64,000 nt of DNA. Source: JAWLFI01 sp964525165 (lineage in GTDB: Bacteria > Bacteroidota > Bacteroidia > Chitinophagales > Saprospiraceae). The DNA lies in the NCBI GenBank assembly GCA_964525165.1, contig CAZGGG010000002.1:76950-140949 (forward strand), read 5' to 3'. This document shows positions 24,343-34,359 of the stretch, piece by piece; position 1 is the first letter of the stretch, and every line of letters starts with the position of its first letter. Made by a program: the position numbers and the translations under genes. Below the pieces are notes generated by a model. That model saw only the letters and a list, made by a program, of their open reading frames with translations, was not told the DNA's origin and did not search any database.

Positions 24343-26214
24343 TCACGCCTTCTCCGCCAGCTCCATCCATTCCATTTCCAACTCTTCGATCTGATCTTCT
24401 ATGGCTTTGATGGATTTGGTGAGCTCTGTCATCTCTTCATGGCCTAAATCAGGGTTAAGATATTCAGCGCTCAACTTGTCTTTTTCCTTGCCGAGTCGAT
24501 CGATCTTTTGCTCTATTCGCTTCAGTTGCTTGCGTTCTTCATAAGACAAGCCCTCTGAGGTTTCCTTAGAGGCGGAAGTGGAGGCAGCTTTCTGCACGGG
24601 TGCCACACTATCTTTTTTTGCGGAAGCTTTCTGTTGAGCTTCTCTTCGGTACTGCGAATAATTGCCCGGATAGTCTCGGATGCTTCCATCTTCCTGCAAC
24701 ACCCAAAGATGGTCCACCATTTTATCCATAAAGAAGCGATCGTGCGATACCACCACCAGACAGCCTGGAAACGTCTGCAAATAGGTCTCCAGCACATTTA
24801 GACTAATGATATCCAAATCATTCGTAGGCTCATCCAGAATGAGGAAATTAGGATTCTTCATCAGTACACGCAACAGATATAAGCGGCGCTTCTCTCCTCC
24901 GGACAATTTCGAAATATATACTCGCTGTTGGGGCCTAGGAAACAAAAAGCGCTCCAATAATTGCTCTGCGGTGAGGAACTTGCCTTTTTCCATAGGGATG
25001 GCATCAGCGACCTCTCGAATAAAGTCAATGACTCGCTTATCTTGCTCTACCTCCAGACCTTCTTGTCGATAATGTCCGAAAACGGTGGTCTCTCCGATGA
25101 CCACTTTTCCTTGATCAGGAGCGAGCATTCCGGTCATGATATTGATCAAAGTAGACTTGCCGGATCCGTTGGGGCCCACAATGCCGATACGTTCCTTCTT
25201 TTTGAATTTGTAATCAAAGCCCTTCACAATGAGTTGATCACCCATCGTTTTACCTACATTATGAAACTCCACAATCTTGGTGCCTAAGCGATCGGGCTTG
25301 ACATAAATCCGCAGCTCTTCGTCCGGCTCAAATTTGTTGACCTCAGATTTGATATCTTGAAACTTGTCGATTCGAGATTTGGCTTTGGTCGTTCGTGCCT
25401 TTGGCTGGCGGCGCATCCATTCCAACTCTTTTTTAAAGAGCTTTTTATTCTTTTCATATTGAACGGCCTCGTTTTGCTCTCGCTCCGCCTTTTTTTCCAA
25501 ATAATCGGAATAACTGCCACTGTATTTATAAAGCTTTCCGTTATCCAGCTCTACGATATGATCGCAGACTTCTTCCAGGAAGTAACGATCGTGCGTGATG
25601 AGAAATAAGGTGATAGAAGGGCGGCTCAAATAGTCCTGCAACCATTCGATCATTTCGATATCCAAATGGTTCGTGGGCTCGTCCAGAATAAGGAACTCAG
25701 GCTCATCGATCAATAGTTTTGCCAATGCTACCCGCTTTTGCTGCCCTCCTGATAAGGTCTTGATTTGCTGGTTGAAGCGATCCACTTTCAATTTAGAAAG
25801 GATTTCTTTCATTTGAGCCTCTGTATCCCAAGCCTTCAATTTTTCCATTGCGGCTACTGCTTCTTGCATTTCCTGGTCTCCGGCTCCTTTGGCCATGGCC
25901 TCCTCATATTTTCGGACCGCTTGCACCTTCGCATTCTGGGTGCTGAAGACTTCCCCCATCACCGTTTGCTCCGGATCCAGATCGGGCTCTTGTTTGAGAT
26001 ACCCGATTCGAATGTCGGGATGGATTTCAATCTTTTTATGTTCGCCTTCTACGCTCTCCTCCCCTGCTAAGACACGCAAGAGGGTCGTTTTACCGGTTCC
26101 ATTCTTGGCAATCAAACCAATTTTATCTCCTTCATTGATGTACAACTCTAGATCTTCAAAGAGGCGCTTTTCACCGTAATATTTAGTGATGTGTTCGAGC
26201 GTGAGGTAGTTCAA
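24343..26214 (-). CDS. uup: ABC-F ATPase, Uup type
   Basis: 623 aa with two ABC domains and no membrane segments. Walker A sites are AKNGTGKTTLL (~37-47) and GPNGSGKSTLI (~350). The signatures are TLSGGQQKRVALAKLL and KLSGGEKRRLYLLRVL. A linker lies between the domains and a C-terminal coiled coil (SYEERKQLKRIEQKID to the end) marks the Uup subgroup. ABC-F proteins act on the ribosome; Uup also affects transposon excision in E. coli. The start is TTG at 26214 (then NYLTLEHITKYYGEK), chosen because the family begins exactly there and no ATG is available. It could be another ABC-F subgroup. Confidence 0.88.
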   Translation of the reverse strand: MNYLTLEHITKYYGEKRLFEDLELYINEGDKIGLIAKNGTGKTTLLRVLAGEESVEGEHKKIEIHPDIRIGYLKQEPDLDPEQTVMGEVFSTQNAKVQAVRKYEEAMAKGAGDQEMQEAVAAMEKLKAWDTEAQMKEILSKLKVDRFNQQIKTLSGGQQKRVALAKLLIDEPEFLILDEPTNHLDIEMIEWLQDYLSRPSITLFLITHDRYFLEEVCDHIVELDNGKLYKYSGSYSDYLEKKAEREQNEAVQYEKNKKLFKKELEWMRRQPKARTTKAKSRIDKFQDIKSEVNKFEPDEELRIYVKPDRLGTKIVEFHNVGKTMGDQLIVKGFDYKFKKKERIGIVGPNGSGKSTLINIMTGMLAPDQGKVVIGETTVFGHYRQEGLEVEQDKRVIDFIREVADAIPMEKGKFLTAEQLLERFLFPRPQQRVYISKLSGGEKRRLYLLRVLMKNPNFLILDEPTNDLDIISLNVLETYLQTFPGCLVVVSHDRFFMDKMVDHLWVLQEDGSIRDYPGNYSQYRREAQQKASAKKDSVAPVQKAASTSASKETSEGLSYEERKQLKRIEQKIDRLGKEKDKLSAEYLNPDLGHEEMTELTKSIKAIEDQIEELEMEWMELAEKA

Positions 26215-26251
26215 GTTGATTCTGTTTGATGATAAAGGTAGGGAACCCCAT

Positions 26252-26279
26252 AAAAAAAGCGAACCTATCGGCTCGCTTT
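26252..26279 (-). terminator. Intrinsic terminator after the Prc protease gene
   Basis: Minus strand AAGCGAGCC pairs with GGTTCGCTT (one G-U) around a 4-nt loop and is followed by seven T, ~20 nt after the stop codon. Confidence 0.75.
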
Positions 26280-26300
26280 CCTAGGGCTTATGATTCTAAC

Positions 26301-28496
26301 TTATTGACTCTTGCGCATATCTTTTAATATGGCCACTGCCTCTTCGATATAGATATCATCATCTACTGCATCCAAGAAGTCATTGTAACGCTCCAATCGG
26401 CTACTATCTGCCTGAACATATTCAATGTCTGCTGCTAAAAGAGAGGCCCCCAAGCCTTTCACCTCGTTGTCTAGTGCATCGAAACGTTCATTCAATTGGT
26501 CTCGTTTCATTTTATACGTTTCATACCCCTCAAATGTCAATGGAATTTCTGTATCTGCTTTCAATTCTTTCAAAAGAAGAGCACTTTCTTCCACTAACTG
26601 AAAAGTGGGATGTTGAGAGGTGCGCAATTCACTCCATTCTGACAAAGAGGTCAGTTGGTTGACTTTATTCACATTTTGACCATACTCTGTAGACTCAATC
26701 TTCGTCCATTCCATCGCATGTGGGTAATCCTTCTCACCGACGTCAACGTAATTATAGCGGTCCGGAAGAATGATGTCTGGAGTAACCCCACGCAACTGTA
26801 CACTTCCGCCATCTACCCGATAATACTTTTGTGTGGTCAATTTGATGCTGCCCAAAGGTTTTAAATTACTCGCACCGCTGACGGCTCTATCCAAATCGTA
26901 GAATCGTTGCACAGTGCCTTTTCCAAAAGTCGTGGATGCGCCTACAATGACCGCTCTTTCATAATCCTGTAGCGCTGCAGCTAAAATTTCACTGGCAGAC
27001 GCACTGAAATGGTTGACTAGGACGACTACCGCGCCATCAAAAACAACCTCTTTATCTTCGTCTTCCAACACATAAGGCTTCTTATTTCTTGATTTCACCT
27101 GCACTACTGGGCCTTCTTCAATAAACAATCCTGCTATATCGATCACATCTCTCAAGGAACCGCCTCCATTATTTCTAAGGTCGACAATCACACCATCCAA
27201 GCCCTCTGCATTGATTTTCTCCAACTCAGCTTTCATATCTCCGGCGCTAGATCGTGCATCCGGATCATCAAAATCTGCATAGAAACTGGGAAGGTTAATA
27301 TATCCGAATGATTGATTGGAAGTGGAGTCAATTAAGACTGCGGATTTTGCATAATTTTCTTCAAACACGATGACATCACGAGTGATATTCACTTCTTCAA
27401 TCTCTCCATCTACATGTTTAACTGTGAGCGTGACTACGGAGCCCTTAGGTCCTCGGATCAAAGAAACCACATCATCTAGGTGCATACCCATTATATCTTT
27501 GGCATCTTCTCCTTCTTGCGCCACCTTTAAAATCAGATCATCTTCTTGTAAATCTTTTCCTTCCCAGGCCGGACCTCCGGGGACGATATCCGCCACTTTT
27601 ACGTATTCACCATCTGCCGAAAGGCGAGCCCCGATGCCTTCTAAGCGATTGGACATGCGCATATCAAAATCCTCCTTGTCCTTAGGTTTGAAATAGCCGG
27701 TATGCGGATCAAAAACATTGGTCAAGGCATTCATATATTGGGACAGCCAGTCTACCCTTCTCATGTCCTCCATCCGTTCGAACCAATTCTCAAAACTTTC
27801 CTTCGTCTTTTTATGGGCTCTGGCAATTAAAGAATCTTGGGGCAGAGCAATATATTCACGGTCTTCTTTAATTTTCTCTTCGTCCAGAACCTCTTCACCT
27901 TCTTCGTTTTTCTTCTGGTAAAAGGATTCCAAGTCTTCCAGCATCTCTTTTTTATTAGCCTGGCGCTCGGTCATATTATCGACTCTGTTCAAAACATCAT
28001 ATTTGATGTATTTTCTCCAGAAAGACTCCAACTCTTTTTCATCTTTGGCAAAAGGTCTTTTTTGTACATCAATCTCTAAGGATTCATTAATTGAAAAGTC
28101 TATATCTTCTTGGATAATCTTTTCAAATATTCCTTTGGACCGAATTAAGGAAGTCTCTAGTTTTCCAATAGAAAACTCAAAAAACTTCATAGTACTGGCT
28201 CTATACTCATCATCAATAGCATCTTTGTAGAAGGCTAATTCCTGAATATCCTGTTCCGTAAAAATTCTTCTTCCGGCATCTATTCGATCGATGTATTCAT
28301 CAAAAACGACCTCAGAATATTCATCATTGATTTCAGCCGGCTCAAAGTGTAGTCGCGATAAGAAGGTTTTTACCGCACTCACAATCATAGTTTCTTTCTC
28401 TCGCTCATTGGCGGAAGTATAGTAAATGCTCAAGCCTGATATTCCTATCAAGCCGGCTATGACGATTAAAGTCTTAACATTCATCAAATTGCTCAT
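26301..28496 (-). CDS. prc: C-terminal processing (tail-specific) peptidase Prc
   Basis: About 731 aa from the ATG at 28496; a GTG at 28508 opens the frame four codons earlier. A hydrophobic N-terminal segment (LIVIAGLIGISGLSIYY) anchors or exports it. An S41 N-terminal helical domain is followed by a PDZ domain (LSADGEYVKVADIVPGGPAWEGK, ~300-350) and the S41 catalytic core: Ser in NHFSASASEIL (~497) and Lys in TTFGKGTVQ (~525). The last ~150 residues match the Prc-type C-terminal extension. The family degrades ssrA-tagged or damaged periplasmic proteins and trims substrates. It stands alone with its own terminator. The SADG codons carry a near copy of the repeated GCCTTTCGGCAnA word. Confidence 0.9.
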   Translation of the reverse strand: MSNLMNVKTLIVIAGLIGISGLSIYYTSANEREKETMIVSAVKTFLSRLHFEPAEINDEYSEVVFDEYIDRIDAGRRIFTEQDIQELAFYKDAIDDEYRASTMKFFEFSIGKLETSLIRSKGIFEKIIQEDIDFSINESLEIDVQKRPFAKDEKELESFWRKYIKYDVLNRVDNMTERQANKKEMLEDLESFYQKKNEEGEEVLDEEKIKEDREYIALPQDSLIARAHKKTKESFENWFERMEDMRRVDWLSQYMNALTNVFDPHTGYFKPKDKEDFDMRMSNRLEGIGARLSADGEYVKVADIVPGGPAWEGKDLQEDDLILKVAQEGEDAKDIMGMHLDDVVSLIRGPKGSVVTLTVKHVDGEIEEVNITRDVIVFEENYAKSAVLIDSTSNQSFGYINLPSFYADFDDPDARSSAGDMKAELEKINAEGLDGVIVDLRNNGGGSLRDVIDIAGLFIEEGPVVQVKSRNKKPYVLEDEDKEVVFDGAVVVLVNHFSASASEILAAALQDYERAVIVGASTTFGKGTVQRFYDLDRAVSGASNLKPLGSIKLTTQKYYRVDGGSVQLRGVTPDIILPDRYNYVDVGEKDYPHAMEWTKIESTEYGQNVNKVNQLTSLSEWSELRTSQHPTFQLVEESALLLKELKADTEIPLTFEGYETYKMKRDQLNERFDALDNEVKGLGASLLAADIEYVQADSSRLERYNDFLDAVDDDIYIEEAVAILKDMRKSQ

Positions 28497-28592
28497 TTTA
28501 GTCAACACACTGCTATTATAACTCCAATTTACTAAATATCGTTGCGTAGCTGTCTAACAGTTTATCCGCGATTTCGATCATTCTGTATAAAA

Positions 28593-28625
28593 AAAGCCGT
28601 TTATGAAGGTTCACAAACGGCTTTG
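28593..28625 (-). terminator. Intrinsic terminator after hppA
   Basis: Minus strand AAAGCCGTTT pairs perfectly with AAACGGCTTT and is followed by further T residues, 20 nt after the hppA stop codon. Confidence 0.8.
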
Positions 28626-28644
28626 ATCATTTTATTAAGAAAGA

Positions 28645-30924
28645 CTACTCAATGATATAAGTGTCGTCTTGTTGATTCATTTGCTCATCTAAATCGGCCG
28701 GTTGTTCCAGCACTTCCATTTCACCATGCGCTTCGCCGGTGCCATATACTTGCCCTAAAATCGGTGCAATGACCAATCCCACCAAGCAGGTTAATTTGAT
28801 CAAAATATTCATGGAAGGTCCTGAAGTATCTTTAAACGGATCTCCAACGGTATCTCCGGTTACGGCTGCTTTATGCGCATCAGAACCTTTATAGGTCATT
28901 TTACCATTGATTTCTACTCCGGCTTCAAATGATTTCTTTGCATTATCCCAGGCACCTCCGGCATTATTCTGGAAAATCGCCCACATAACACCTGACACTG
29001 CTACACCTGCCATATAAGCTCCAAGAGCTTCAGGTCCCATGGTAAATCCAATCAAAATGGGCGCTACGATTGTGATAGAACCCGGCAACATCATTTCTTT
29101 CAATGCAGCTTGTGTCGAGATTTCTACACATTTTCCATATTCCGGAGTTTCGGTTCCTTCCAGGATACCAGGTTTTTCTCTAAACTGGCGTCTTACTTCC
29201 TCTACCATGGCCATTGCGGCTCTTCCCACTGCGCTCATCGCTAATGCAGAGAACACTACAGGAATCATCCCTCCTACAAACAAGGCGGCTAATACCTTCG
29301 CATCGAAAATATTGATACCATCGATACCTGTGAAGGTTACATATGCTGCAAATAATGCTAAGGCCGTCAAGGCTGCAGAAGCAATCGCAAATCCTTTTCC
29401 AATTGCCGCCGTTGTATTTCCTACAGAGTCTAAAATATCTGTTCGCTCTCTTACCTCAGAAGGCAGCTCACTCATTTCAGCAATACCTCCTGCATTATCT
29501 GCAATCGGCCCGAAAGCATCAATCGCTAGCTGCATAGCTGTTGTCGCCATCATAGCGGAAGCGGCAATCGCTACACCATAAAATCCGGCGAAGAAATATG
29601 CTCCCCAGATGGCTGCTGCAAAAAGGAGTATCGGATAGAATGTAGAAATCATTCCGGTCGCTAATCCCGCAATAATATTTGTCGCTGCCCCTGTAGAGGA
29701 TTGGCGAACTATATTCATCACCGGGGTCTTACCCAAGCCTGTGTAATACTCAGTTATATAAGAGATCCCTGCACCTACAGATAATCCGATCAAAACAGAC
29801 CAAAACACATTCATAGAGGTCGTTACAGAATCCTGGAAAGATCCCGCTTCGAAAATTTGCATATTAATCGTTTCCGGCAACATCCACTGAATCACAAAGA
29901 AAGAAGCTACTGCTGTCAAAATGATAGACAACCAGTTTCCTCTGTTCAAAGCTGCCTGAACTTGAGATTCTTTCGCATCATTATTAGATACTCTTACAAA
30001 TAGGGTACCGATGATAGAGAAAATAATCCCTAAACCTGCAATCAATACCGGCAAGAGAATGGGTCCAATTCCTCCAAAAGCATCATCGATACTGCCACCC
30101 ATGTCTCGGATGACATAATTTCCGAGTACCATAGCTGCTAATACAGTTGCTACATAGGAACCAAAAAGGTCAGCACCCATACCGGCTACATCCCCAACAT
30201 TATCACCTACATTATCTGCAATAGTAGCAGGGTTTCTTGGGTCATCCTCCGGGATTCCCGCTTCGACTTTACCCACAAGGTCAGCTCCTACGTCGGCAGC
30301 CTTTGTATAGATTCCACCTCCTACACGAGCAAACAATGCGATAGATTCAGCACCTAAGGAGAATCCTGCCAATACCTCAAGAACAACAGTCATGGCTGCT
30401 TGCGCATCCAATTCATTTCCTTTAATCATGGCTGAATTCCATTCTCCCCCCATGAAATAGAAGAAGAACAAAACAAATAGTAAGGATAGACCGAATACAG
30501 CCAATCCCGCTACTCCTAAGCCCATTACGGTTCCACCACCAAATGAGATATTTAATGCTTTGGGCAAGCTGGTTCGAGCCGCCTGCGTGGTTCTCACATT
30601 AGCTGCTGTAGCGATACGCATACCAATAAATCCTGCGACAGCACTGAAAGCTGCTCCAATCACGAAAGCTACAACAATCAACCAATGCGTGGTTGCTACC
30701 TGAGTAGAAACAAAACCTAAGAGCGCGCCCGCAATGACTACGAAGATGGCCAAGGTTCTATATTCTGCTTTCAAAAACGCCATGGCACCTTCTGAAATGT
30801 GCTTGGCAATGCCTTTCATGTTTTCCTCTCCGGCATCCTGCTTATTGACATAAGAGGATAAATACGCCATGTAGATCAAGGCAATAATCCCGAAACCGGG
30901 CAATATGTACACTAAGTTTTCCAT
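28645..30924 (-). CDS. hppA: K+-dependent membrane-bound pyrophosphatase
   Basis: 759 aa with ~16 hydrophobic segments. The pyrophosphate-binding region reads DVGADLVGKVEAGIPEDD..NVGDNVGDVAGMGADLFGSY (~211-258). The motif GNTTAAIGKG (~504) has Ala where K+-independent pumps have Lys, so K+ dependence is expected. The enzyme couples PPi hydrolysis to H+ and/or Na+ export; the ion cannot be settled by eye. The acidic tail EVLEQPADLDEQMNQQDD is an addition beyond the membrane core. It is monocistronic with its own terminator. Confidence 0.95.
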   Translation of the reverse strand: MENLVYILPGFGIIALIYMAYLSSYVNKQDAGEENMKGIAKHISEGAMAFLKAEYRTLAIFVVIAGALLGFVSTQVATTHWLIVVAFVIGAAFSAVAGFIGMRIATAANVRTTQAARTSLPKALNISFGGGTVMGLGVAGLAVFGLSLLFVLFFFYFMGGEWNSAMIKGNELDAQAAMTVVLEVLAGFSLGAESIALFARVGGGIYTKAADVGADLVGKVEAGIPEDDPRNPATIADNVGDNVGDVAGMGADLFGSYVATVLAAMVLGNYVIRDMGGSIDDAFGGIGPILLPVLIAGLGIIFSIIGTLFVRVSNNDAKESQVQAALNRGNWLSIILTAVASFFVIQWMLPETINMQIFEAGSFQDSVTTSMNVFWSVLIGLSVGAGISYITEYYTGLGKTPVMNIVRQSSTGAATNIIAGLATGMISTFYPILLFAAAIWGAYFFAGFYGVAIAASAMMATTAMQLAIDAFGPIADNAGGIAEMSELPSEVRERTDILDSVGNTTAAIGKGFAIASAALTALALFAAYVTFTGIDGINIFDAKVLAALFVGGMIPVVFSALAMSAVGRAAMAMVEEVRRQFREKPGILEGTETPEYGKCVEISTQAALKEMMLPGSITIVAPILIGFTMGPEALGAYMAGVAVSGVMWAIFQNNAGGAWDNAKKSFEAGVEINGKMTYKGSDAHKAAVTGDTVGDPFKDTSGPSMNILIKLTCLVGLVIAPILGQVYGTGEAHGEMEVLEQPADLDEQMNQQDDTYIIE

Positions 30925-31040
30925 TCGCTGACGACTTTAATGAATAGTTTGGTTCAAAATTAAAGCGGCTGCGAAATTACCATTTTTTTGCGGAAACGCA
31001 GGAGGAGAACTATGACAATTTGAAGAATACTAGTGAGTCC

Positions 31041-31625
31041 TTATGCGGATTCTGATTTTTCCTTGAGCCATCTAACTTTTTCTCGGATATCTCCACGCTC
31101 TCTGGGCAGCTCCGGCATTTGATGCTTCCCCAAATAAAAAAGACCATAACAATGCTCGTCTTCCTCAAGTGGGAGAACTTCCGGACGGCCTACAATAGAC
31201 GAAGGAGAAGACCAATAACCTCCTAAGTCATTCGCATGGGCAGAGATCCACATATTTTGGACTGCTGCAGCCACCGCTGCCAATTCTTCCCATTCGGGTA
31301 CTGATTCATTCGAATCCCTCTTCATCACAATAGCGATCACAGCTGCAGATTGAGCGACTTTCTTTTTCTTATCCTTGTATTTGCGCTCTTTAAATTTCTT
31401 CTCGTCTGTTTGCGTTTTGTATTGATTGGCTAAAAAATCTCCCAATTCTTCCAATTTGGATCCTTGCATGACAATAAACCTCCAAGGTTCAGTCATTTTG
31501 TGGGTAGGTGCCCAATTCGCAGACTCTAAAATTTCCCAAATCAATTGTTCCTCCACAGCCTCGTCAGTGAAAAATCTGGGATAAACACTTTTTCGCTCTC
31601 GTATAAATCGGTCTACAGTATGCAT
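31041..31625 (-). CDS. Nitroreductase-family protein
   Basis: 194 aa, a common length. FMN-binding features are the N-terminal RRERKS-like IRERKSVYPRFF, NWAPTHKMTEPWRF (~37-50) and the C-terminal GYWSSP..LGKHQMPELPRERGD. Family members are FMN-dependent NAD(P)H oxidoreductases acting on nitro compounds, quinones or flavins; the true substrate is unknown. It is the last gene of the minus run, ~90 nt after the esterase gene, and probably has its own promoter at 31648-31655. Confidence 0.85.
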   Translation of the reverse strand: MHTVDRFIRERKSVYPRFFTDEAVEEQLIWEILESANWAPTHKMTEPWRFIVMQGSKLEELGDFLANQYKTQTDEKKFKERKYKDKKKKVAQSAAVIAIVMKRDSNESVPEWEELAAVAAAVQNMWISAHANDLGGYWSSPSSIVGRPEVLPLEEDEHCYGLFYLGKHQMPELPRERGDIREKVRWLKEKSESA

Positions 31626-31647
31626 ACGCTGTCATTTAGCCTTTCGG

Positions 31648-31655
31648 CAAATGTA
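31648..31655 (-). promoter_or_regulatory. Putative -7 element for the nitroreductase gene
   Basis: Minus strand TACATTTG matches TAnnTTTG exactly, 23 nt before the ATG. Its last four bases are the start of an exact TTTGCCGAAAGGC word (31639-31651). Confidence 0.45.
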
Positions 31656-31716
31656 ATTCAGATTTTACTAGGCTTCGTCAGCCTTTCATCATATTGGTAG
31701 GGTCCTTGGATCTTCC

Positions 31717-32925
31717 CTATTGTTTTAAGAAGAACTTCGCCCCTATACCGGGCAACCGAAATACATATTGTCCTTGAGGTAAGCCTTGCAGTCCTCGGAT
31801 TGCCTGTCCCTGTATGACTTGTCCTTCCATGATGATCCGACCATAAAGATCTATAATTTGGAACTCTGATTGTTGGAGATGAGTCGGCAACGATACAAAC
31901 AACTGACTGCCCACAGGATTTGGGTAGATCGTGAATGAAGTAGGGGTCACCGACTGCTGCGCATTGTTCAATAGAGGACAATATTCATCCCGGATACGTG
32001 TATCTACCGAAGCAAAGAAATTAGCTTTTTCAACCACGTAAAAGATGGGGAACCAATAATCTACATGCCCGGCACCCACCAGTTTGGTGTAAGCGACATT
32101 TACAAATTCTTTTTGTGCCTGGGTAAATATCACATCACTCCCGTAGGTGGTAACTGTTTCAACGGATCTCCCAACACCTACCGGAACCGTCTCATCATCT
32201 GATCCATGCAATAAGAATAATTGAGGTTCTCCCATATCTAAAAAGCTAGGATCGAACAAAGCGCCTGAGAAAGAGATACAGGCCTGTACTTCAGATGAGT
32301 AAGTCTGATTAATGGCATCACCGGTAGAGCCTTCAAGACCACCATTGGCAATTACTAAACTATCAAAACCCGCCGGCAGCTCATCATTCTCATCCAGATA
32401 GGTGGTATGCAATGCGGTAAATGCTCCTGCTGAAAATCCTCCTACCACTACATAGTCGGGATTCACTTTATAGGGGTTACCTTCTTCCGCTGACTGTCTG
32501 AAGAAGCGGATGGCTCCTTTCATATCTCCTATTGCCTTGATGCTGGCATCTACCAATTCCAGAGAATCCGGACTACCTAATACGGCAGAAGGAAACAATC
32601 GATAGTCAATGGTAGCGGCCACATAGCCTTTTCGGGCAAACTGCTCACAAAGACCTGTCATGATAGGATCATTACGATCGCCGCTGACAAAAGCCCCACC
32701 AAACGCAAAAATCACAAGAGGTCTTTCACTGAAAGTATCATTGTTCGGTGTATAGATAGTCATGAACAAATCAATAGTATCACCCAACACATTTGTATTG
32801 GATGCATAGTATACATCCTCACTTGAAATAGTATAATTTTCATCGATCAGATAACCATCCGAACACTGCGCGGTTAGAGTGAGGATCCCTGACAAAAGGA
32901 AAAAGGCGAGTAAAAGTATTCTCAT
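31717..32925 (-). CDS. Secreted alpha/beta-hydrolase (esterase-like) with T9SS type A domain
   Basis: 402 aa from the ATG at 32925; a TTG two codons earlier also fits. A signal peptide (..LTLTAQ) is followed by an alpha/beta-hydrolase domain: oxyanion-hole region VIFAFGGAFVSGD (~70), nucleophile elbow GGFSAGAF (~162), and a possible acid/His pair in HGSDDETVP and VGAGHVDYW. The C-terminal ~75 residues form a type A sorting domain (FTIYPNPVGSQLFV, IIDLYGRII, GLPQGQYVFRLPG). Probably a surface or secreted carboxylesterase; substrate unknown. It begins 11 nt after the beta-CASP gene and may be co-transcribed with it. Confidence 0.82.
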   Translation of the reverse strand: MRILLLAFFLLSGILTLTAQCSDGYLIDENYTISSEDVYYASNTNVLGDTIDLFMTIYTPNNDTFSERPLVIFAFGGAFVSGDRNDPIMTGLCEQFARKGYVAATIDYRLFPSAVLGSPDSLELVDASIKAIGDMKGAIRFFRQSAEEGNPYKVNPDYVVVGGFSAGAFTALHTTYLDENDELPAGFDSLVIANGGLEGSTGDAINQTYSSEVQACISFSGALFDPSFLDMGEPQLFLLHGSDDETVPVGVGRSVETVTTYGSDVIFTQAQKEFVNVAYTKLVGAGHVDYWFPIFYVVEKANFFASVDTRIRDEYCPLLNNAQQSVTPTSFTIYPNPVGSQLFVSLPTHLQQSEFQIIDLYGRIIMEGQVIQGQAIRGLQGLPQGQYVFRLPGIGAKFFLKQ

Positions 32926-32936
32926 GATCAATTTTT

Positions 32937-34346
32937 TTAATGGTCAGTTAAAGTATAAGCTTTCCCTAATGAAGGAATATGCACATTTTGAAAGCCAAAA
33001 GTTTCTAAGTCTTGTTTAAATGATTCTTGTGCGGCTTCTTCGCCATGTACTAAATATAGTCTTTTGCATTTGGATCTGTGATTACCGAGAAAGTCGAGCA
33101 TCTCTAATTTGTCTCCATGAGCTGAAAATGAATCCATAATCTCAATGTCTGCACGAATAGGAATCCAATCACCAAAGATTTTGATTTGGTCCACTCCGGA
33201 TTTAATAAGGGCCCCTGCCGTATTGGGCGCACAAAAACCTACAATCAAGAATGTGTTTTTGGGATTATCCAGATTGTTGTACATATGATGTCTGATTCTT
33301 CCTGCATTCATCATGCCGGCTGCAGAAATGATAATAGCCGGACGATTCATAGTGTTCAAACTCTTAGACATTTCAGCAGATCGAATATAGATCAGGGAGT
33401 TAAAACCGAATGGGTTATCATCTTCTAATAAGTATGCATTGAGCTCATCATCATAGCATTCGGGATGAGATCCGAAAACAGTGGTTGCATTGACGGCCAA
33501 AGGAGAGTCCACAAATACGGGTATATGCGGTAAAACCCCATCGGTCACCATTTGGTCCATCATGTACACAATCTCTTGAGTTCTACCCACGCTAAAGGCA
33601 GGAATGATCAACTTCCCTTGCTTTTCTATGCAAGTTTCTTTGATAATTTTCAGCAGATGATCTTTCTCATCCGGAGCAGATTCGTGCGAACGATCACCAT
33701 AGGTCGATTCTGAAATCAGATAGTCTGCTGCCGGCATAGGTTGTGGATCTCTCAAAATGGGGCGATTTGGACGACCAATATCTCCCGTAAAGCCAAAAAT
33801 GACTTCCTTTCCATCTTCCCGAATTCTCAGTGTTACTGTGGCACTACCCAAAATGTGACCTGCATCAGTAAACATCAACTCCACATCCGGATGGATTTGA
33901 ATCCATTCATTATAGCTATAGGTGTGAAATAAATCCATGCACTTTCTGGCATGCTCCATATCATACAAGGGCTCCACATTGGCTCGTTTACCCTGGCGCT
34001 GTCTTCTCTGATTCTCCCACTTTGCATCTGATTGTTGGATTTTAGCACTATCTAACAACATGATCGAACAAAGTGAGCGAGTGGCATGGGTCGCGTGAAT
34101 CGTTCCTCGAAATCCATCCTTATATAATTTGGGGATTCTTCCACTATGGTCAATATGGGCGTGAGACAGGATGAGGGTATCAATTTCTTCCGGCCGAAAA
34201 AGCCAGCGCTTATTGAAATCTTCCATAGCCTCCTCATCGCCCTGATACAAACCGCAATCCAAGAGCATTGTAAACCCATTATCTAAGGTCAATAGATGCG
34301 CACTTCCGGTTACCGTTTGCGCTGCTCCACAAAATTGAATTTTCAT
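32937..34346 (-). CDS. Metallo-beta-lactamase/beta-CASP/RMMBL nuclease
   Basis: 469 aa. Zinc-site motifs are LSHAHIDHSGRIP (~60-72), TDAGHILGSA (~160) and FTGDIGRPN (~182), followed by SESTYGDRSHE and a beta-CASP insert. The C-terminal RMMBL part reads SFSAHGDKLEML and LVHGEEAAQ. This is the CPSF73-like family of bacterial RNA-processing nucleases, distinct from RNase J. Cytoplasmic, no signal peptide. It lies 13 nt after the OmpA-PD40 gene, a position more likely shared by transcription than by function. Confidence 0.88.
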   Translation of the reverse strand: MKIQFCGAAQTVTGSAHLLTLDNGFTMLLDCGLYQGDEEAMEDFNKRWLFRPEEIDTLILSHAHIDHSGRIPKLYKDGFRGTIHATHATRSLCSIMLLDSAKIQQSDAKWENQRRQRQGKRANVEPLYDMEHARKCMDLFHTYSYNEWIQIHPDVELMFTDAGHILGSATVTLRIREDGKEVIFGFTGDIGRPNRPILRDPQPMPAADYLISESTYGDRSHESAPDEKDHLLKIIKETCIEKQGKLIIPAFSVGRTQEIVYMMDQMVTDGVLPHIPVFVDSPLAVNATTVFGSHPECYDDELNAYLLEDDNPFGFNSLIYIRSAEMSKSLNTMNRPAIIISAAGMMNAGRIRHHMYNNLDNPKNTFLIVGFCAPNTAGALIKSGVDQIKIFGDWIPIRADIEIMDSFSAHGDKLEMLDFLGNHRSKCKRLYLVHGEEAAQESFKQDLETFGFQNVHIPSLGKAYTLTDH

Positions 34347-34359
34347 AGTATGATTAACT

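Noticed and set aside
24076..24410. Overlapping plus-strand frames of 63-88 codons after the TlpA gene
   Set aside because: They start inside or just after a strong terminator, run into the antisense of the ABC-F gene and show no family features.
29039..29581. 180-codon open frame on the plus strand
   Set aside because: It lies fully antisense to the highly conserved hppA gene, and its protein is a low-complexity Ala/Ile/Pro mirror of the membrane helices. A shadow frame.
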